NCBI GenBank assembly: GCA_000466585.1 | Contig: KE993499.1 | Location: 59,983-123,982, forward strand | Reading direction: 5' to 3' | Length of the DNA stretch: 64,000 bases | DNA from: Clostridiales bacterium oral taxon 876 str. F0540 | Lineage (GTDB): Bacteria > Bacillota > Clostridia > Clostridiales > Clostridiaceae | In this document: one piece after another, positions 9,379-17,396 of the stretch | Position numbering within the stretch: position 1 is the first letter of the stretch | Layout of the letters: every line of letters begins with the position of its first letter | Program-made: the position numbers and the translations under genes | The notes under the pieces: model-generated | Databases searched by the model: none | Told to the model about the DNA's origin: nothing | The model's input: only the letters and a program-made list of their open reading frames with translations

Positions 9379-10824
9379 ATGAGTAATTCAAAAAAAATCG
9401 GTCTGTGGACTTTGGTAATGCTGATATTTGTACCAACCTTTGGCTTTGGTAACATAACTACCAATGCAGTGGCTTTAGGGCCTGCAGCAATACCTTCATG
9501 GCTTATAGTTTCAGTACTATTCTTTCTTCCATTATCAGCTGTTATAGCTGAACTTGCTTCAGCTAATAATGATAAAAACGGTGGATTATATAATTGGATA
9601 GATTCTGCTATAGGATCAAAGTGGGCATATATAGGAACTTGGTCTTATTTTATTTCTAATTTATTCTATCTTCAAATGGTTTTTGCCAGAATTCCTGTTA
9701 TGATTTCTTGGGCTATATTTGGTGAAAACAGATTTAATGATTCTAATGCTTATTTATTATCTTACCTTGGAATAGCACTTGCAATTATTCTAACTTGGGC
9801 AGCTACAACAGGAGTTAAAAAATTCTCCAAGCTTAGTAATCTTGGGGGAAGATTTACAATAGCAGTTACTGTTATATTCATACTTTTTGCTTTTGTTGGT
9901 CTTCTAGTTGGAAAACCATCCGCAACTCAATTTACTGCTGCTTCAGTTATTCCTAAGTTTAATGTTGATTATTTTTCAACCTTCTCCTGGCTTCTATTTG
10001 CTGTTGCAGGTGCAGAAGTTGCAGGAACTTATATAGGCGAAGTAGATAAGCCAAATAAAACCTTCCCTAAGGCAGTTATTCTAGCCACAATATTTGTTGC
10101 TGCTTCATATACAATTGGTTCCGTAGCACTTTGTGTAGTAGCTTCACCTGATGCAATACAACAGGCCGGATTAAAAGATGCAGGCTATGTTGTATACAAG
10201 CTTTTAGCTGAGAATTTTGGACTTAATGGAAAAATTATTGTTCAGATATATGCTGCCATACTTACAATAACATCACTTGGTGCTTATATAGTTTGGATGG
10301 AATCTCCAATCAGAGCTATGTTCTCCGAGGTTCCTGAGGGAACTTTCCCTAAAGTATTAACTAAGAAAGATAAAAACGGAACACTTAAGAATGCTCTTTG
10401 GATTCAATGCGTTATACTAATAATCCTAGTAGCTGTACCAGCTGCAGGATTAAAATCCATTGATACTTTCTTTAAATTTTTAACTAATTTATCGTCCTTA
10501 TCACTAATACTGCCTTATATAATATTGGCAGGTGCTTATTTAGTTTATAGACTTAAAGGGAACAAAGCTCCTTATACAATGTTTAAATCAAATACAGCTG
10601 CTATTGCAGTATCAATATTACTATTAGTACTTGGTATAGCTGGTTTCTTTGGAGCAGGCCTTGGCGATATAGTTTCAGCAGAAACAAAGATGGATGCAAT
10701 AAAAGCAGTAGGCAAGGATTACGGCGGACCTATAGTTTTAATATTGCTTGGATATATAATATCCTGGATTACTAAACTTACTTCTAAAAACAGCTCAAGC
10801 TCTGATAAAAATACTGCAGCTTAA
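9379..10824 (+). CDS. APC-family amino acid permease, YjeM-like
   Basis: A 481-residue, twelve-helix transporter of the amino acid/polyamine/organocation superfamily. It has the APC N-terminal signature (GFGNITTNAVALGPAAIP, then ELASANNDKNGGLYNWI) and a mid-protein AVAGAEVAGTYIGEVDKP that corresponds to the conserved glutamate-containing helix of this group. The layout recalls E. coli YjeM and related glutamate/GABA antiporter-like permeases; the substrate cannot be read from sequence. The start was set at ATG 9379, preceded by AAGGGGGAC; longer in-frame starts lack a binding site. It has its own promoter candidate and terminator and so seems monocistronic. Confidence 0.88.
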   Translation: MSNSKKIGLWTLVMLIFVPTFGFGNITTNAVALGPAAIPSWLIVSVLFFLPLSAVIAELASANNDKNGGLYNWIDSAIGSKWAYIGTWSYFISNLFYLQMVFARIPVMISWAIFGENRFNDSNAYLLSYLGIALAIILTWAATTGVKKFSKLSNLGGRFTIAVTVIFILFAFVGLLVGKPSATQFTAASVIPKFNVDYFSTFSWLLFAVAGAEVAGTYIGEVDKPNKTFPKAVILATIFVAASYTIGSVALCVVASPDAIQQAGLKDAGYVVYKLLAENFGLNGKIIVQIYAAILTITSLGAYIVWMESPIRAMFSEVPEGTFPKVLTKKDKNGTLKNALWIQCVILIILVAVPAAGLKSIDTFFKFLTNLSSLSLILPYIILAGAYLVYRLKGNKAPYTMFKSNTAAIAVSILLLVLGIAGFFGAGLGDIVSAETKMDAIKAVGKDYGGPIVLILLGYIISWITKLTSKNSSSSDKNTAA

Positions 10825-10828
10825 CCAA

Positions 10829-10857
10829 AAGGCGTCCTATACAAGGCGCCTTTTTTA
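10829..10857 (+). terminator. Intrinsic terminator
   Basis: Stem AAGGCGTC (10829-10836) with GGCGCCTT (10845-10852), 8-nt loop, then a run of T. It lies 5 bp after the permease stop. Confidence 0.85.
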
Positions 10858-10968
10858 TATAAGTAATTATTAGAAAATTTCAAATTATTGTATACTTTTT
10901 GCAGATTTACATATATAATATATTGTAGTTAATTAATTTTGTATTATTAAAGGAGATGTGAGCCGATC

Positions 10969-11007
10969 GTGTGTAAAATGGTAGTTCTTACAGTTAGTTT
11001 AGCTTAA
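10969..11007 (+). CDS. Possible 12-residue leader peptide
   Basis: GTG-initiated ORF encoding VCKMVVLTVSLA, located ahead of the attenuator hairpins. AGGAG lies 13 nt upstream, farther than ideal, and an overlapping 8-codon GTG frame at 10958 competes. The stop codon falls inside the region that would pair as CAGTTAG..CTAACTG, which is where a stalled ribosome would alter folding. Evidence is positional only. Confidence 0.3.
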   Translation: MCKMVVLTVSLA

Positions 11008-11193
11008 TCTAGGGGTAGTCTGCCCTTTTTTAGCTGCTAACTGAATAGAATTATCAATTACAGGATAAGGCTCTTTTTTGCTGTCATTAAGCTTGTATAA
11101 GCATTTGTAACTTCGTTTATTTTATCAAGTTACTCACATCTTATACAACCTTCAGCAAACATCTCTTTTTTGTTTTACAAAATTTATTAGCTT

Positions 11194-11227
11194 GGAAAGA
11201 GGAGTTTTATATCCCCTTTCCTTTTTT
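11194..11227 (+). terminator. Intrinsic terminator inside the ABC-F leader
   Basis: Stem GGAAAGAGG/CCCCTTTCC with one mismatch, 10-nt loop and six T. It lies about 255 bp before the ABC-F start with no gene in front of it, which is the expected place for an attenuator. Confidence 0.75.
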
Positions 11228-11315
11228 GTTTGCAGCTAAATTTAACTAGATAAATATAAAACTTTTTATTTAAATGTCAGCCTAATTCTTATTAGGCTAG
11301 TGAATATTTTTAGTG

Positions 11316-11478
11316 AGGTAAAAGTCCTAAATGGACCTTTACGGGCAGACTAGCGAGGCTAAAGTCTTAAATAGACTTTAGCGGGTAACTTATGAGCGAA
11401 GCGAATGTCTTAAGTTGCCCAGTGCTTGAAGGGTAACGAGCTGGTAAGGCTGCCCAGTGTTTCGAGTGAAAGGAGAAA
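11316..11478. repeat. Palindromic intergenic repeat, right copy
   Basis: Contains in inverted orientation the segments seen at 30-84 (GTAACTTATGAGCG..GTCTTAAGTT at 11384-11416 and CCCAGTGTTTCGAGTGAAAGG at 11453-11473), separated here by an extra stretch of about 35 bp that repeats the CCCAGTG motif. It is preceded by further imperfect palindromes (AAAGTC..GACTTT). The end of the repeat supplies the AAAGGAG ribosome binding site of the ABC-F gene at 11482. Confidence 0.7.
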
Positions 11479-11481
11479 ATT

Positions 11482-13032
11482 ATGAGTATATTAAGTGTTG
11501 AAAATTTAACCTTTGAGTTTGGAGATAAAACTATATTAAAAAACGTTTCTTTCAGACTTTTAAAAGGAGAGCATGTCGGGCTTGTTGGAGTTAATGGAGC
11601 GGGTAAAACTACTTTCTTAAATATTTTAACTGGAAGGCTTATTCCCGATACTGGAACTGTATATCGGCCTAGTTCAATCAATATAGGCTATCTTGATCAG
11701 CATCAGGAATTAGATGGAAGCCTGACTATCAGGAAAACTCTACAGTCAGCTTTTGCTAAGCTTTATGAAATTGACAAAAGGATTTTAGAGATAGGAAATA
11801 TATTATCACGCTGTTCTGATTCTGATACTGAAAAGCTTCTTAAGGAGCTTGGCAGGCTTCAAGATTATTTGTATTCAAGCGACTTTTATAAAATAGACAG
11901 TTTAATAGAAAATGTTTCCCGAGGTCTAGGTATCTACGCGTTGGGACTTGATACTCCAATAGAAGAGCTCAGCGGAGGGCAGCGCACAAAGATAAAACTT
12001 GCTAAGCTGCTTCTTGAAAACCCGGATTTACTGCTTTTAGATGAGCCCACAAACTACTTAGACAAGGAACATGTAGATTGGCTTTCCACCTATCTCAGCA
12101 GCTATCCTGACAGCTTTATTGTCATATCCCATGACACAGACTTTTTAAACAGGATAACTAATGTAATATATCATATTGAGTTTGCAGGTTTAAAAAGGTA
12201 TCCGGGAAACTATGAAACTTTTTTAAAGCTTAAGGATGATGAAACAAAAAAGTACTTTGATGAATACAATAAACAGCAGAAGCAAATTGCAAAGCTTGAA
12301 GATTATATAAACAAAAACCTTGTTCGTGCTTCCACTACTAAAATGGCTCAAAGCAGAAGAAAGCAATTAGAAAAAATAGAAAGACTGGAGAAGCCAAAGA
12401 TTATGCCAAAGCCTGCTTTCTCATTTATGTTTTCAAGAGAATCCGGTAAATTTGTTTTTGAAAGTTCCAGGCTCAATATAGGCTATAACTATCCAATAAT
12501 AAACAATTTAAATCTTTCACTTACTAAAGGACAAAAGATTGCTATAACTGGATGTAACGGAATAGGAAAGTCTACACTTTTAAAGACAATTATGGGCGTT
12601 ATCCCTCCTCTAAGCGGGAGAGTTGAATTTGGAGAATATCTTAATCCTATATATTTTGAACAGGAGTCTAAGGTAGGAAGCAATACTGCTATGGAGGAAA
12701 TTTGGTCTGAGTTTCCGAGCAAAACTCAAAGAGAAATCAGGGAAGCTCTTGCAAGGTGTGGACTTAAACAGGAGCATATACTTGCAAAAATGAGTGCACT
12801 TAGCGGCGGTGAGCAGGCAAAGGTAAGATTATGCCGACTTATGATGACTGCAGGAAACTGGCTTTTACTTGACGAGCCTACAAACCATCTTGATATAAAT
12901 GCTAAGGAAGCTTTAAAGGAAGCACTTGTCAAATTCAAAGGAACTGTACTTCTTGTATGTCATGAAGAAGATTTCTATAAAGACTTCATAACAGATATAT
13001 GGAATATGGAAGAGCTTGCTCTGATTGTGTAA
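11482..13032 (+). CDS. ABC-F ATPase, possible ribosome-protection factor
   Basis: A 516-residue twin-ATPase without transmembrane segments. First cassette: Walker A GVNGAGKTT at 36-44, LSGGQ at 163-167, LLDEPTNYLD at 185-194. The interdomain linker (roughly 245-310) is helical and basic (NKNLVRASTTKMAQSRRKQ) and is where resistance-type ABC-F proteins reach the ribosome. Second cassette: GCNGIGKST, LSGGEQAKV, LLLDEPTNHLD. There is no C-terminal coiled coil, unlike the Uup-like protein at 6041-7951. AAAGGAG lies 6 bp before the ATG, within the repeat. The long leader with an internal terminator suggests inducible expression, which favours an antibiotic-response role; the precise subfamily is not clear to me. 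Confidence 0.85.
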   Translation: MSILSVENLTFEFGDKTILKNVSFRLLKGEHVGLVGVNGAGKTTFLNILTGRLIPDTGTVYRPSSINIGYLDQHQELDGSLTIRKTLQSAFAKLYEIDKRILEIGNILSRCSDSDTEKLLKELGRLQDYLYSSDFYKIDSLIENVSRGLGIYALGLDTPIEELSGGQRTKIKLAKLLLENPDLLLLDEPTNYLDKEHVDWLSTYLSSYPDSFIVISHDTDFLNRITNVIYHIEFAGLKRYPGNYETFLKLKDDETKKYFDEYNKQQKQIAKLEDYINKNLVRASTTKMAQSRRKQLEKIERLEKPKIMPKPAFSFMFSRESGKFVFESSRLNIGYNYPIINNLNLSLTKGQKIAITGCNGIGKSTLLKTIMGVIPPLSGRVEFGEYLNPIYFEQESKVGSNTAMEEIWSEFPSKTQREIREALARCGLKQEHILAKMSALSGGEQAKVRLCRLMMTAGNWLLLDEPTNHLDINAKEALKEALVKFKGTVLLVCHEEDFYKDFITDIWNMEELALIV

Positions 13033-13037
13033 TAAAA

Positions 13038-13075
13038 AAAAGCACTGGATATGTAACTATATATCCAGTGCTTTT
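13038..13075. terminator. Bidirectional terminator
   Basis: A 15-bp perfect stem (13038-13052 with 13061-13075) flanked by A-rich and T-rich runs on each side, between the convergent ABC-F and NlpC-like genes. The minus-strand gene's stop overlaps its right edge. Confidence 0.85.
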
Positions 13076-13643
13076 AAGCATCTTTCATAAAAAAGCTGAA
13101 GGCATCTTTTTTATATCCATTGGCATTAGCAATAATACTTATATTTCTCACATGATAAACCTTATTTCCATAGTCCTTTGCCTGATTATCACAAATATAT
13201 GCATAATCGTAGTTTCCTTCCTTAACCCATCCCATAAAAACATAAGTATGAGAAGGCACTCCGTTTTTGTTTCCTTTATCATCAGTAGTAAAGCAAATAT
13301 CTCCTGGCTTTAAATTTTTAAAATTGCTATCCTTTTCCCAGCCATCTTTTTCAAGCAAGGCTATTATTTGTGCCGTATTACAGGTTTCCTTAGGAACATT
13401 ATAATTATTTTTTCTGAGTACCTCTGATATAAAATATACGCAAGTATTTTGAGAGCTTCCGTTATTAAGTTTCATTGCCGCCTCATAAATCTGCATTTGA
13501 TTTTTTTCACTCTTAAGATAATTGTATATATTTTCACGCACCTGAAGATTACTTGTACCAAACAATTCTTTAGCCTTATTTACAATGACCACGCATAAAA
13601 CTATTATTATAATAAGCTCGATTATAAATTTTACTTTTTTCAT
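13074..13643 (-). CDS. NlpC/P60- or CHAP-like cysteine peptidase, membrane-anchored
   Basis: A 189-residue protein with an N-terminal membrane anchor (residues 6-22) and an extracellular domain. The order Cys68 (NTCVYFISEVL), LKPGDICF, His132 (SHTYVFMGW) and Asp152 (YICDNQ) fits the Cys-His-Asp/Asn arrangement of NlpC/P60 and CHAP cell-wall amidases/endopeptidases, where the Cys sits at the start of a helix and the His in a beta strand after a GD turn. The Asp-Asn pair could be the third polar residue. Start 13643 has GGGGGG upstream; the ATG at 13661 would place that site inside the gene. The family assignment is pattern-based; substrate presumed peptidoglycan. Confidence 0.6.
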   Translation of the reverse strand: MKKVKFIIELIIIIVLCVVIVNKAKELFGTSNLQVRENIYNYLKSEKNQMQIYEAAMKLNNGSSQNTCVYFISEVLRKNNYNVPKETCNTAQIIALLEKDGWEKDSNFKNLKPGDICFTTDDKGNKNGVPSHTYVFMGWVKEGNYDYAYICDNQAKDYGNKVYHVRNISIIANANGYKKDAFSFFMKDA

Positions 13644-13746
13644 AATATGCCAGCCCCCCATAAATTTACAACTATATAAATATTATAAAATGTATATATT
13701 ACGAAAGGCCTACAAAATTATTACAAATTCCTTAAGAAATAATAAC

Positions 13747-15192
13747 TTACCTTTTTATTTTTCTTATTTCACTTATTGAAACTCTAAAAGGTGCCGCACT
13801 CGAAATTCTTCCTCTTACACTAACTTCTTCAATAGGTACGTTGAGTTCTCTTGATATAATTGCAGCTACTCTTTTTCTACAAAAATTTCCCTGGCAATTT
13901 CCCATACCTGACCTTGTTCGCCTTTTTACAGCATCTATCGAACTTATCGGTATTCCTCTATGCAAAGCATCTACAATCTCTGCTTCTGTAATCTTTTCAC
14001 ATCTGCATATTAAATTCTTATGAGGGTCTTCGTGGTCTATCTTTCCATCAAAATTACTTTGCTTTTTAATTATTATAGGCTTCCTATAAGGATTAAATCT
14101 TGCATTACTCTTTAACTCAAGTCCCGCATCTTTAAGTATTCCCGACACCTTCACAGCAATAGCAGGAGCTGAAGTAAGGCCTGGTGAATCAATACCTGCT
14201 GCATTTATAAAGCCCTTAACCCTGCTTTCCTCTATTACAAAATCTCCTGTACTGCTTACGGCTCTTACCCCCGAAAAGGTTGTAAGTGCTCTTTTAACAT
14301 CAAAATCCTTTATAGACTTTCTTGCAGTATCAATAACTTCCTCCAATCTTTCTATCGAGGTTGCTACATCTTCTTTATCCTCTATTTCCTCTGCATTAGG
14401 ACCTATCATAAAATTTCCATGATAGGTAGTTGTCACAAGTATTCCCTTTCCTTTTTCTGTCGGAACTTGAAAAACTACAGTATTAACAAGATGAGCCTGA
14501 TCCTTTCCAAACAAAATGTACTGTCCTTTTCTGGGCAGAATTTTAAAATTATCAGCACCTGCCATTGCCGCAATCTTATCGCTGTATAAGCCCGCTGCAT
14601 TTATTATATATCTACTTCTTATATCCCCATTATTTGTCTCAATATTAAAACAGCCTTCCAAAACTTTTATACCTAAAACTTCTGTACAAAGCTTTAATGT
14701 AGCTCCATTTTCAATAGCATTTTCAGTAAGAGCAATTGTAAGCTCATAGGGCGAAGTTACTCCTACACTTTTAGCATATAGTGCTATAAAAGCCCCATCG
14801 TTAATATGAGGTTCTATTTCTTTTATCCTGTCCCTATAGATGATTTCTAAATCATCACAGCCAATCTTAAGACCATTTTCATAAAGCTCTCTTACTTTCT
14901 TCTCATCCTCTTCATTAAATCCCAGAACCAAAGCTCCCGGCCTTCTAAATCCAAAATTTAATTGTTTATCAAGCTCCTCATACATTTGATTGCCCTTAAT
15001 ACAAAGCTCCCCTTTTAGCGTTCCGTATTTTGCAGCATAACCTCCATGAACAATACCGCTGTTTGCTTTTGAAGCTCCAACAGCAACGTCCTCATCTTTT
15101 TCTATTAAGCATATATTTAACTCATATTTGGATAATTCTCTTGCAATAGCAGTTCCTACAACTCCTGCTCCTATAATAGCAACATCGTACAT
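13747..15192 (-). CDS. GlpA-like FAD-dependent oxidoreductase with BFD domain
   Basis: A 481-residue flavoenzyme resembling anaerobic glycerol-3-phosphate dehydrogenase subunit A or the L-2-hydroxyglutarate oxidase-like group. The N-terminal dinucleotide-binding motif GAGVVG is at 8-13, followed by the DAO fold with GASKANSGIVHGGY contacting FAD. Near residue 400 CRCEKIT begins a BFD-like [2Fe-2S] domain with the second Cys pair in NCQGNFC, matching the four-cysteine pattern. GGAGGAG precedes the ATG. In many clostridia this gene sits in a glp cluster with glpK and partner genes; here it stands next to a monoacylglycerol-lipase-like gene (16-bp gap), which suggests a joint role in glycerol metabolism. 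That link is inference. Confidence 0.85.
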   Translation of the reverse strand: MYDVAIIGAGVVGTAIARELSKYELNICLIEKDEDVAVGASKANSGIVHGGYAAKYGTLKGELCIKGNQMYEELDKQLNFGFRRPGALVLGFNEEDEKKVRELYENGLKIGCDDLEIIYRDRIKEIEPHINDGAFIALYAKSVGVTSPYELTIALTENAIENGATLKLCTEVLGIKVLEGCFNIETNNGDIRSRYIINAAGLYSDKIAAMAGADNFKILPRKGQYILFGKDQAHLVNTVVFQVPTEKGKGILVTTTYHGNFMIGPNAEEIEDKEDVATSIERLEEVIDTARKSIKDFDVKRALTTFSGVRAVSSTGDFVIEESRVKGFINAAGIDSPGLTSAPAIAVKVSGILKDAGLELKSNARFNPYRKPIIIKKQSNFDGKIDHEDPHKNLICRCEKITEAEIVDALHRGIPISSIDAVKRRTRSGMGNCQGNFCRKRVAAIISRELNVPIEEVSVRGRISSAAPFRVSISEIRKIKR

Positions 15193-15208
15193 AAATACTC
15201 CTCCATCC

Positions 15209-16135
15209 TTAAATAGAATTAATCCAATTTAATATATCCTCATATACCTCTTCTTTTCCAATTTCATTTAATATCTCATGTCTCATATCTTCATATAATT
15301 TCATTGTAATATTGTTAAGCCCTGCTTTTTTATACTCCTCAAAAGCCTTAACAACAGTTTTGCCATTGCTGCTAACAGGGTCTCTTTTACCTGAAAGTAA
15401 AAGTATAGGAAGATTTTCAGGAGTTTTTCTTATATTATTTTTATCTGTAATAAACAGGAGTCCTTCAAACATATCTTTAAATGCGCTGGCAGTAAAAACA
15501 AAGCCGCATAATTCATCCTTAATGTATTCGTCTACAATCCTCTCATCCCTTGTAAGCCAATCCTGTTTTGTTCTTATAGGCTTAAATTGATTGCTGAAAG
15601 AATCATAAGACATTTTATTCAAAATTTCACTTCTAAACTTAGAGCCATTCTTTTTTATTTGCATTTTAGCTATTGCTCTGCCAAACTTTAAAATTGCCCT
15701 TGGATTATGTGCAGTACCTGTTGCTATAACTCCATTTACCTCATCGCCATAAATTGAAGCATAATGCCTTACCAAAAAGGAACCCATACTGTGTCCTAAT
15801 ATAAGAACCTTTAAATTTTTGTGCTTTTCTTTTATAAATCTCGTTACTTCATGTAAATCCTCAACAACAGTATTCCATCCATTTTCTTCTCCAAAGTACC
15901 CCAATTCTTTATTATCTTTAACTGTCAAGCCATGGCCCCTTAAATCATTAGCATATACAATATATCCATTGGCCGTAAGAAACTCTGCAAAATTAAAATA
16001 TCTTCTTGAATGCTCGCAGGATCCATGAACAAGCTGTACTACCCCATGAATATTTTTTCCTTCCTCAGGCTCCCACATATACATATAATTTTCGCATCCG
16101 TCTTTCATCTTTAACTTAAATTCTGAAGTTTTCAT
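15209..16135 (-). CDS. Alpha/beta hydrolase, monoacylglycerol-lipase-like
   Basis: A 308-residue cytoplasmic serine hydrolase of the Hydrolase_4 type. The oxyanion motif HGSCEHSRRY is near 37-46, the nucleophile elbow GHSMGS has Ser116, the acid is probably Asp in SGKRDPVS (near 258) and the His is in MRHEILNE (near 287). NDLRGHG is also characteristic of the monoacylglycerol lipase and lysophospholipase branch. Expected reaction: hydrolysis of monoacylglycerols or lysolipids. GGGGGG precedes the ATG. It is co-directional with, and 16 bp before, the GlpA-like gene, so glycerol released here could enter glycerol-3-phosphate metabolism. Confidence 0.85.
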   Translation of the reverse strand: MKTSEFKLKMKDGCENYMYMWEPEEGKNIHGVVQLVHGSCEHSRRYFNFAEFLTANGYIVYANDLRGHGLTVKDNKELGYFGEENGWNTVVEDLHEVTRFIKEKHKNLKVLILGHSMGSFLVRHYASIYGDEVNGVIATGTAHNPRAILKFGRAIAKMQIKKNGSKFRSEILNKMSYDSFSNQFKPIRTKQDWLTRDERIVDEYIKDELCGFVFTASAFKDMFEGLLFITDKNNIRKTPENLPILLLSGKRDPVSSNGKTVVKAFEEYKKAGLNNITMKLYEDMRHEILNEIGKEEVYEDILNWINSI

Positions 16136-16177
16136 TAATATCCCCCCTGATAAAGCATAAATTCATTTAAACAAAAA

Positions 16178-16207
16178 ATGGTATCCCCTTTTTCAAGGAA
16201 ATACCAT
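16178..16207 (-). terminator. Intrinsic terminator
   Basis: On the minus strand the stem ATGGTATTTCC with GGGGATACCAT is followed by TTTTTTG. It is placed after the AI-2E family gene and before the hydrolase gene. Confidence 0.8.
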
Positions 16208-16265
16208 CTCACGCTCTATTTATATTATATCACAATATTTAAAAAATTGTAATCAATATTTTATA

Positions 16266-17312
16266 CTAACTTTTTTCTTTTACAATTTTAATTGTATTTT
16301 TAACTATAGCATAAATAGGAACAATAACAAATGCTGCAAAAGGTCCTCCAACTGCAACAGCACAAATTACTAAAAATATATCAGTAAGAGGGTGTATCTT
16401 CATAGTTTTAGCCATTATGGCCGGCACAACCAATCTTCCTTTGAGAGTCTGAACTATAATAAATACTGCCGCAAGCTTAATGAAAGTTATAAATCCCATA
16501 CCTAAAGCTATTATTGAGGGAATAATCATGGATATAAAAAAGCCTACAAAAGGTATAAAAGCCAAAATAAAAGTTGTACCTGCAAGCAGCATAGCATTAT
16601 GTATTCCTATGATTTTATAGCCTATAAAAATCATTGTACTAAGCGAAAGAGCAACCTTTGCCTGCCCAGTAACATAGTGGCTCAGTATGTTATCACTTTC
16701 TGTCAAAACTTTGTCTGCAATGCTTTTATATTTAGAAGGTATAAATTTCAAAATATTGCTTTTCAAATTTTGACCATCTTTAAGCATATAAAAAATTATT
16801 ACTATTATCAAAAACACTATAGAAAAAGTATTCATGAAATAGCCTGCCATCTTCATAAAGTTGTGGCCTATTTTTTGAATATAATTGTTAGCCATATTCG
16901 CAGCTAAAGAATATATTTTGTTATCGCTTATAAGCTTGTTAATATAGCTTACAACTCCACTCACTTCACTGCTGCTGTTAATAGTATTAATTAACTGCCT
17001 GCTTATTTGTCTAAATTGATCATAGGCATACCTTCCAAAATATACTCCCACTCCGCTTGCTATAAATGAGAATATAGTTAAAGTAAGAAGACTTGCCTTT
17101 CCTTCACTTAATCCCTTTTTCTTAAAAGCGTCATTAAGTGGTCTTATTATATAAAAAAACAAAGTTCCAATAAATAAAGGGATTAAAAGCGTCTTATAAA
17201 TAGCAGTTAGAAGTTCTTTAATGAAATTTATTCTGCCTATTAAAATCATAGCCAGCAGTATTAAATTTATTTTTATTAAAATATTAATCAACTTATCTTT
17301 TATACCAATCAA
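16266..17312 (-). CDS. AI-2E family transporter-like membrane protein
   Basis: About 348 residues with seven to eight hydrophobic segments and the AI-2E/PerM family layout: two N-terminal helices, a soluble helical stretch (RYAYDQFRQISRQLIN..), then NILSHYVTGQAKVAL, AFIPFVGFFISMIIP and the C-terminal KIHPLTDIFLVICAVAVGG. Despite the family name, few members handle autoinducer-2; some are ion antiporters. The start is uncertain: the TTG at 17312 directly abuts an AGGAG, so translation probably begins a few codons later, perhaps at a non-ATG codon. It is followed by a terminator. Confidence 0.85.
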   Translation of the reverse strand: MIGIKDKLINILIKINLILLAMILIGRINFIKELLTAIYKTLLIPLFIGTLFFYIIRPLNDAFKKKGLSEGKASLLTLTIFSFIASGVGVYFGRYAYDQFRQISRQLINTINSSSEVSGVVSYINKLISDNKIYSLAANMANNYIQKIGHNFMKMAGYFMNTFSIVFLIIVIIFYMLKDGQNLKSNILKFIPSKYKSIADKVLTESDNILSHYVTGQAKVALSLSTMIFIGYKIIGIHNAMLLAGTTFILAFIPFVGFFISMIIPSIIALGMGFITFIKLAAVFIIVQTLKGRLVVPAIMAKTMKIHPLTDIFLVICAVAVGGPFAAFVIVPIYAIVKNTIKIVKEKS

Positions 17313-17317
17313 CTCCT

Positions 17318-17360
17318 TAAACCTGCCTTCACTAATTAATGCTATTGTAAGCAGGTTTAA
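17318..17360. promoter_or_regulatory. Inverted repeat between glucosidase and AI-2E genes
   Basis: TTAAACCTGC (17318-17327) and GCAGGTTTAA (17351-17360) are perfect inverted repeats with a 23-nt spacer. On the minus strand they follow the glucosidase stop and end in the AGGAG of the next gene. No T-run follows, so this could be an operator or an mRNA structure affecting initiation rather than a terminator. Confidence 0.4.
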
Positions 17361-17396
17361 GGATAGTTATTCAGGATCCACAAGCAATAGTTTTAT

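Larger units (their letters stand above)
10888..11240 (+). promoter_or_regulatory. Structured leader, probable transcription attenuator for the ABC-F gene
   Basis: A long 5' region begins with a possible promoter (TTGTAT 10888-10893, 18 bp, TATATA 10912-10917). AGGAG at 10951 precedes a possible 12-codon leader ORF (GTG 10969 to TAA 11107, spacing rather long). Next come a small AGGG/CCCT hairpin with T6 (11011-11031), a nested long stem (11093-11101 with 11140-11148, inner 11107-11113 with 11127-11133), and a strong terminator GGAAAGAGG/CCCCTTTCC plus T6 (11194-11227). TTAGCTGC at 11030-11037 can pair either upstream (CTAACTG 11037-11043 with CAGTTAG 10991-10997) or with GCAGCTAA at 11232-11239, so two exclusive folds exist. 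ABC-F resistance genes are often controlled by antibiotic-sensing attenuators; that this is one is inference. Confidence 0.6.

Noticed and set aside
12999..13313. Plus-strand frame past the ABC-F stop
   Set aside because: It runs through the terminator hairpin and is antisense to the NlpC-like gene.
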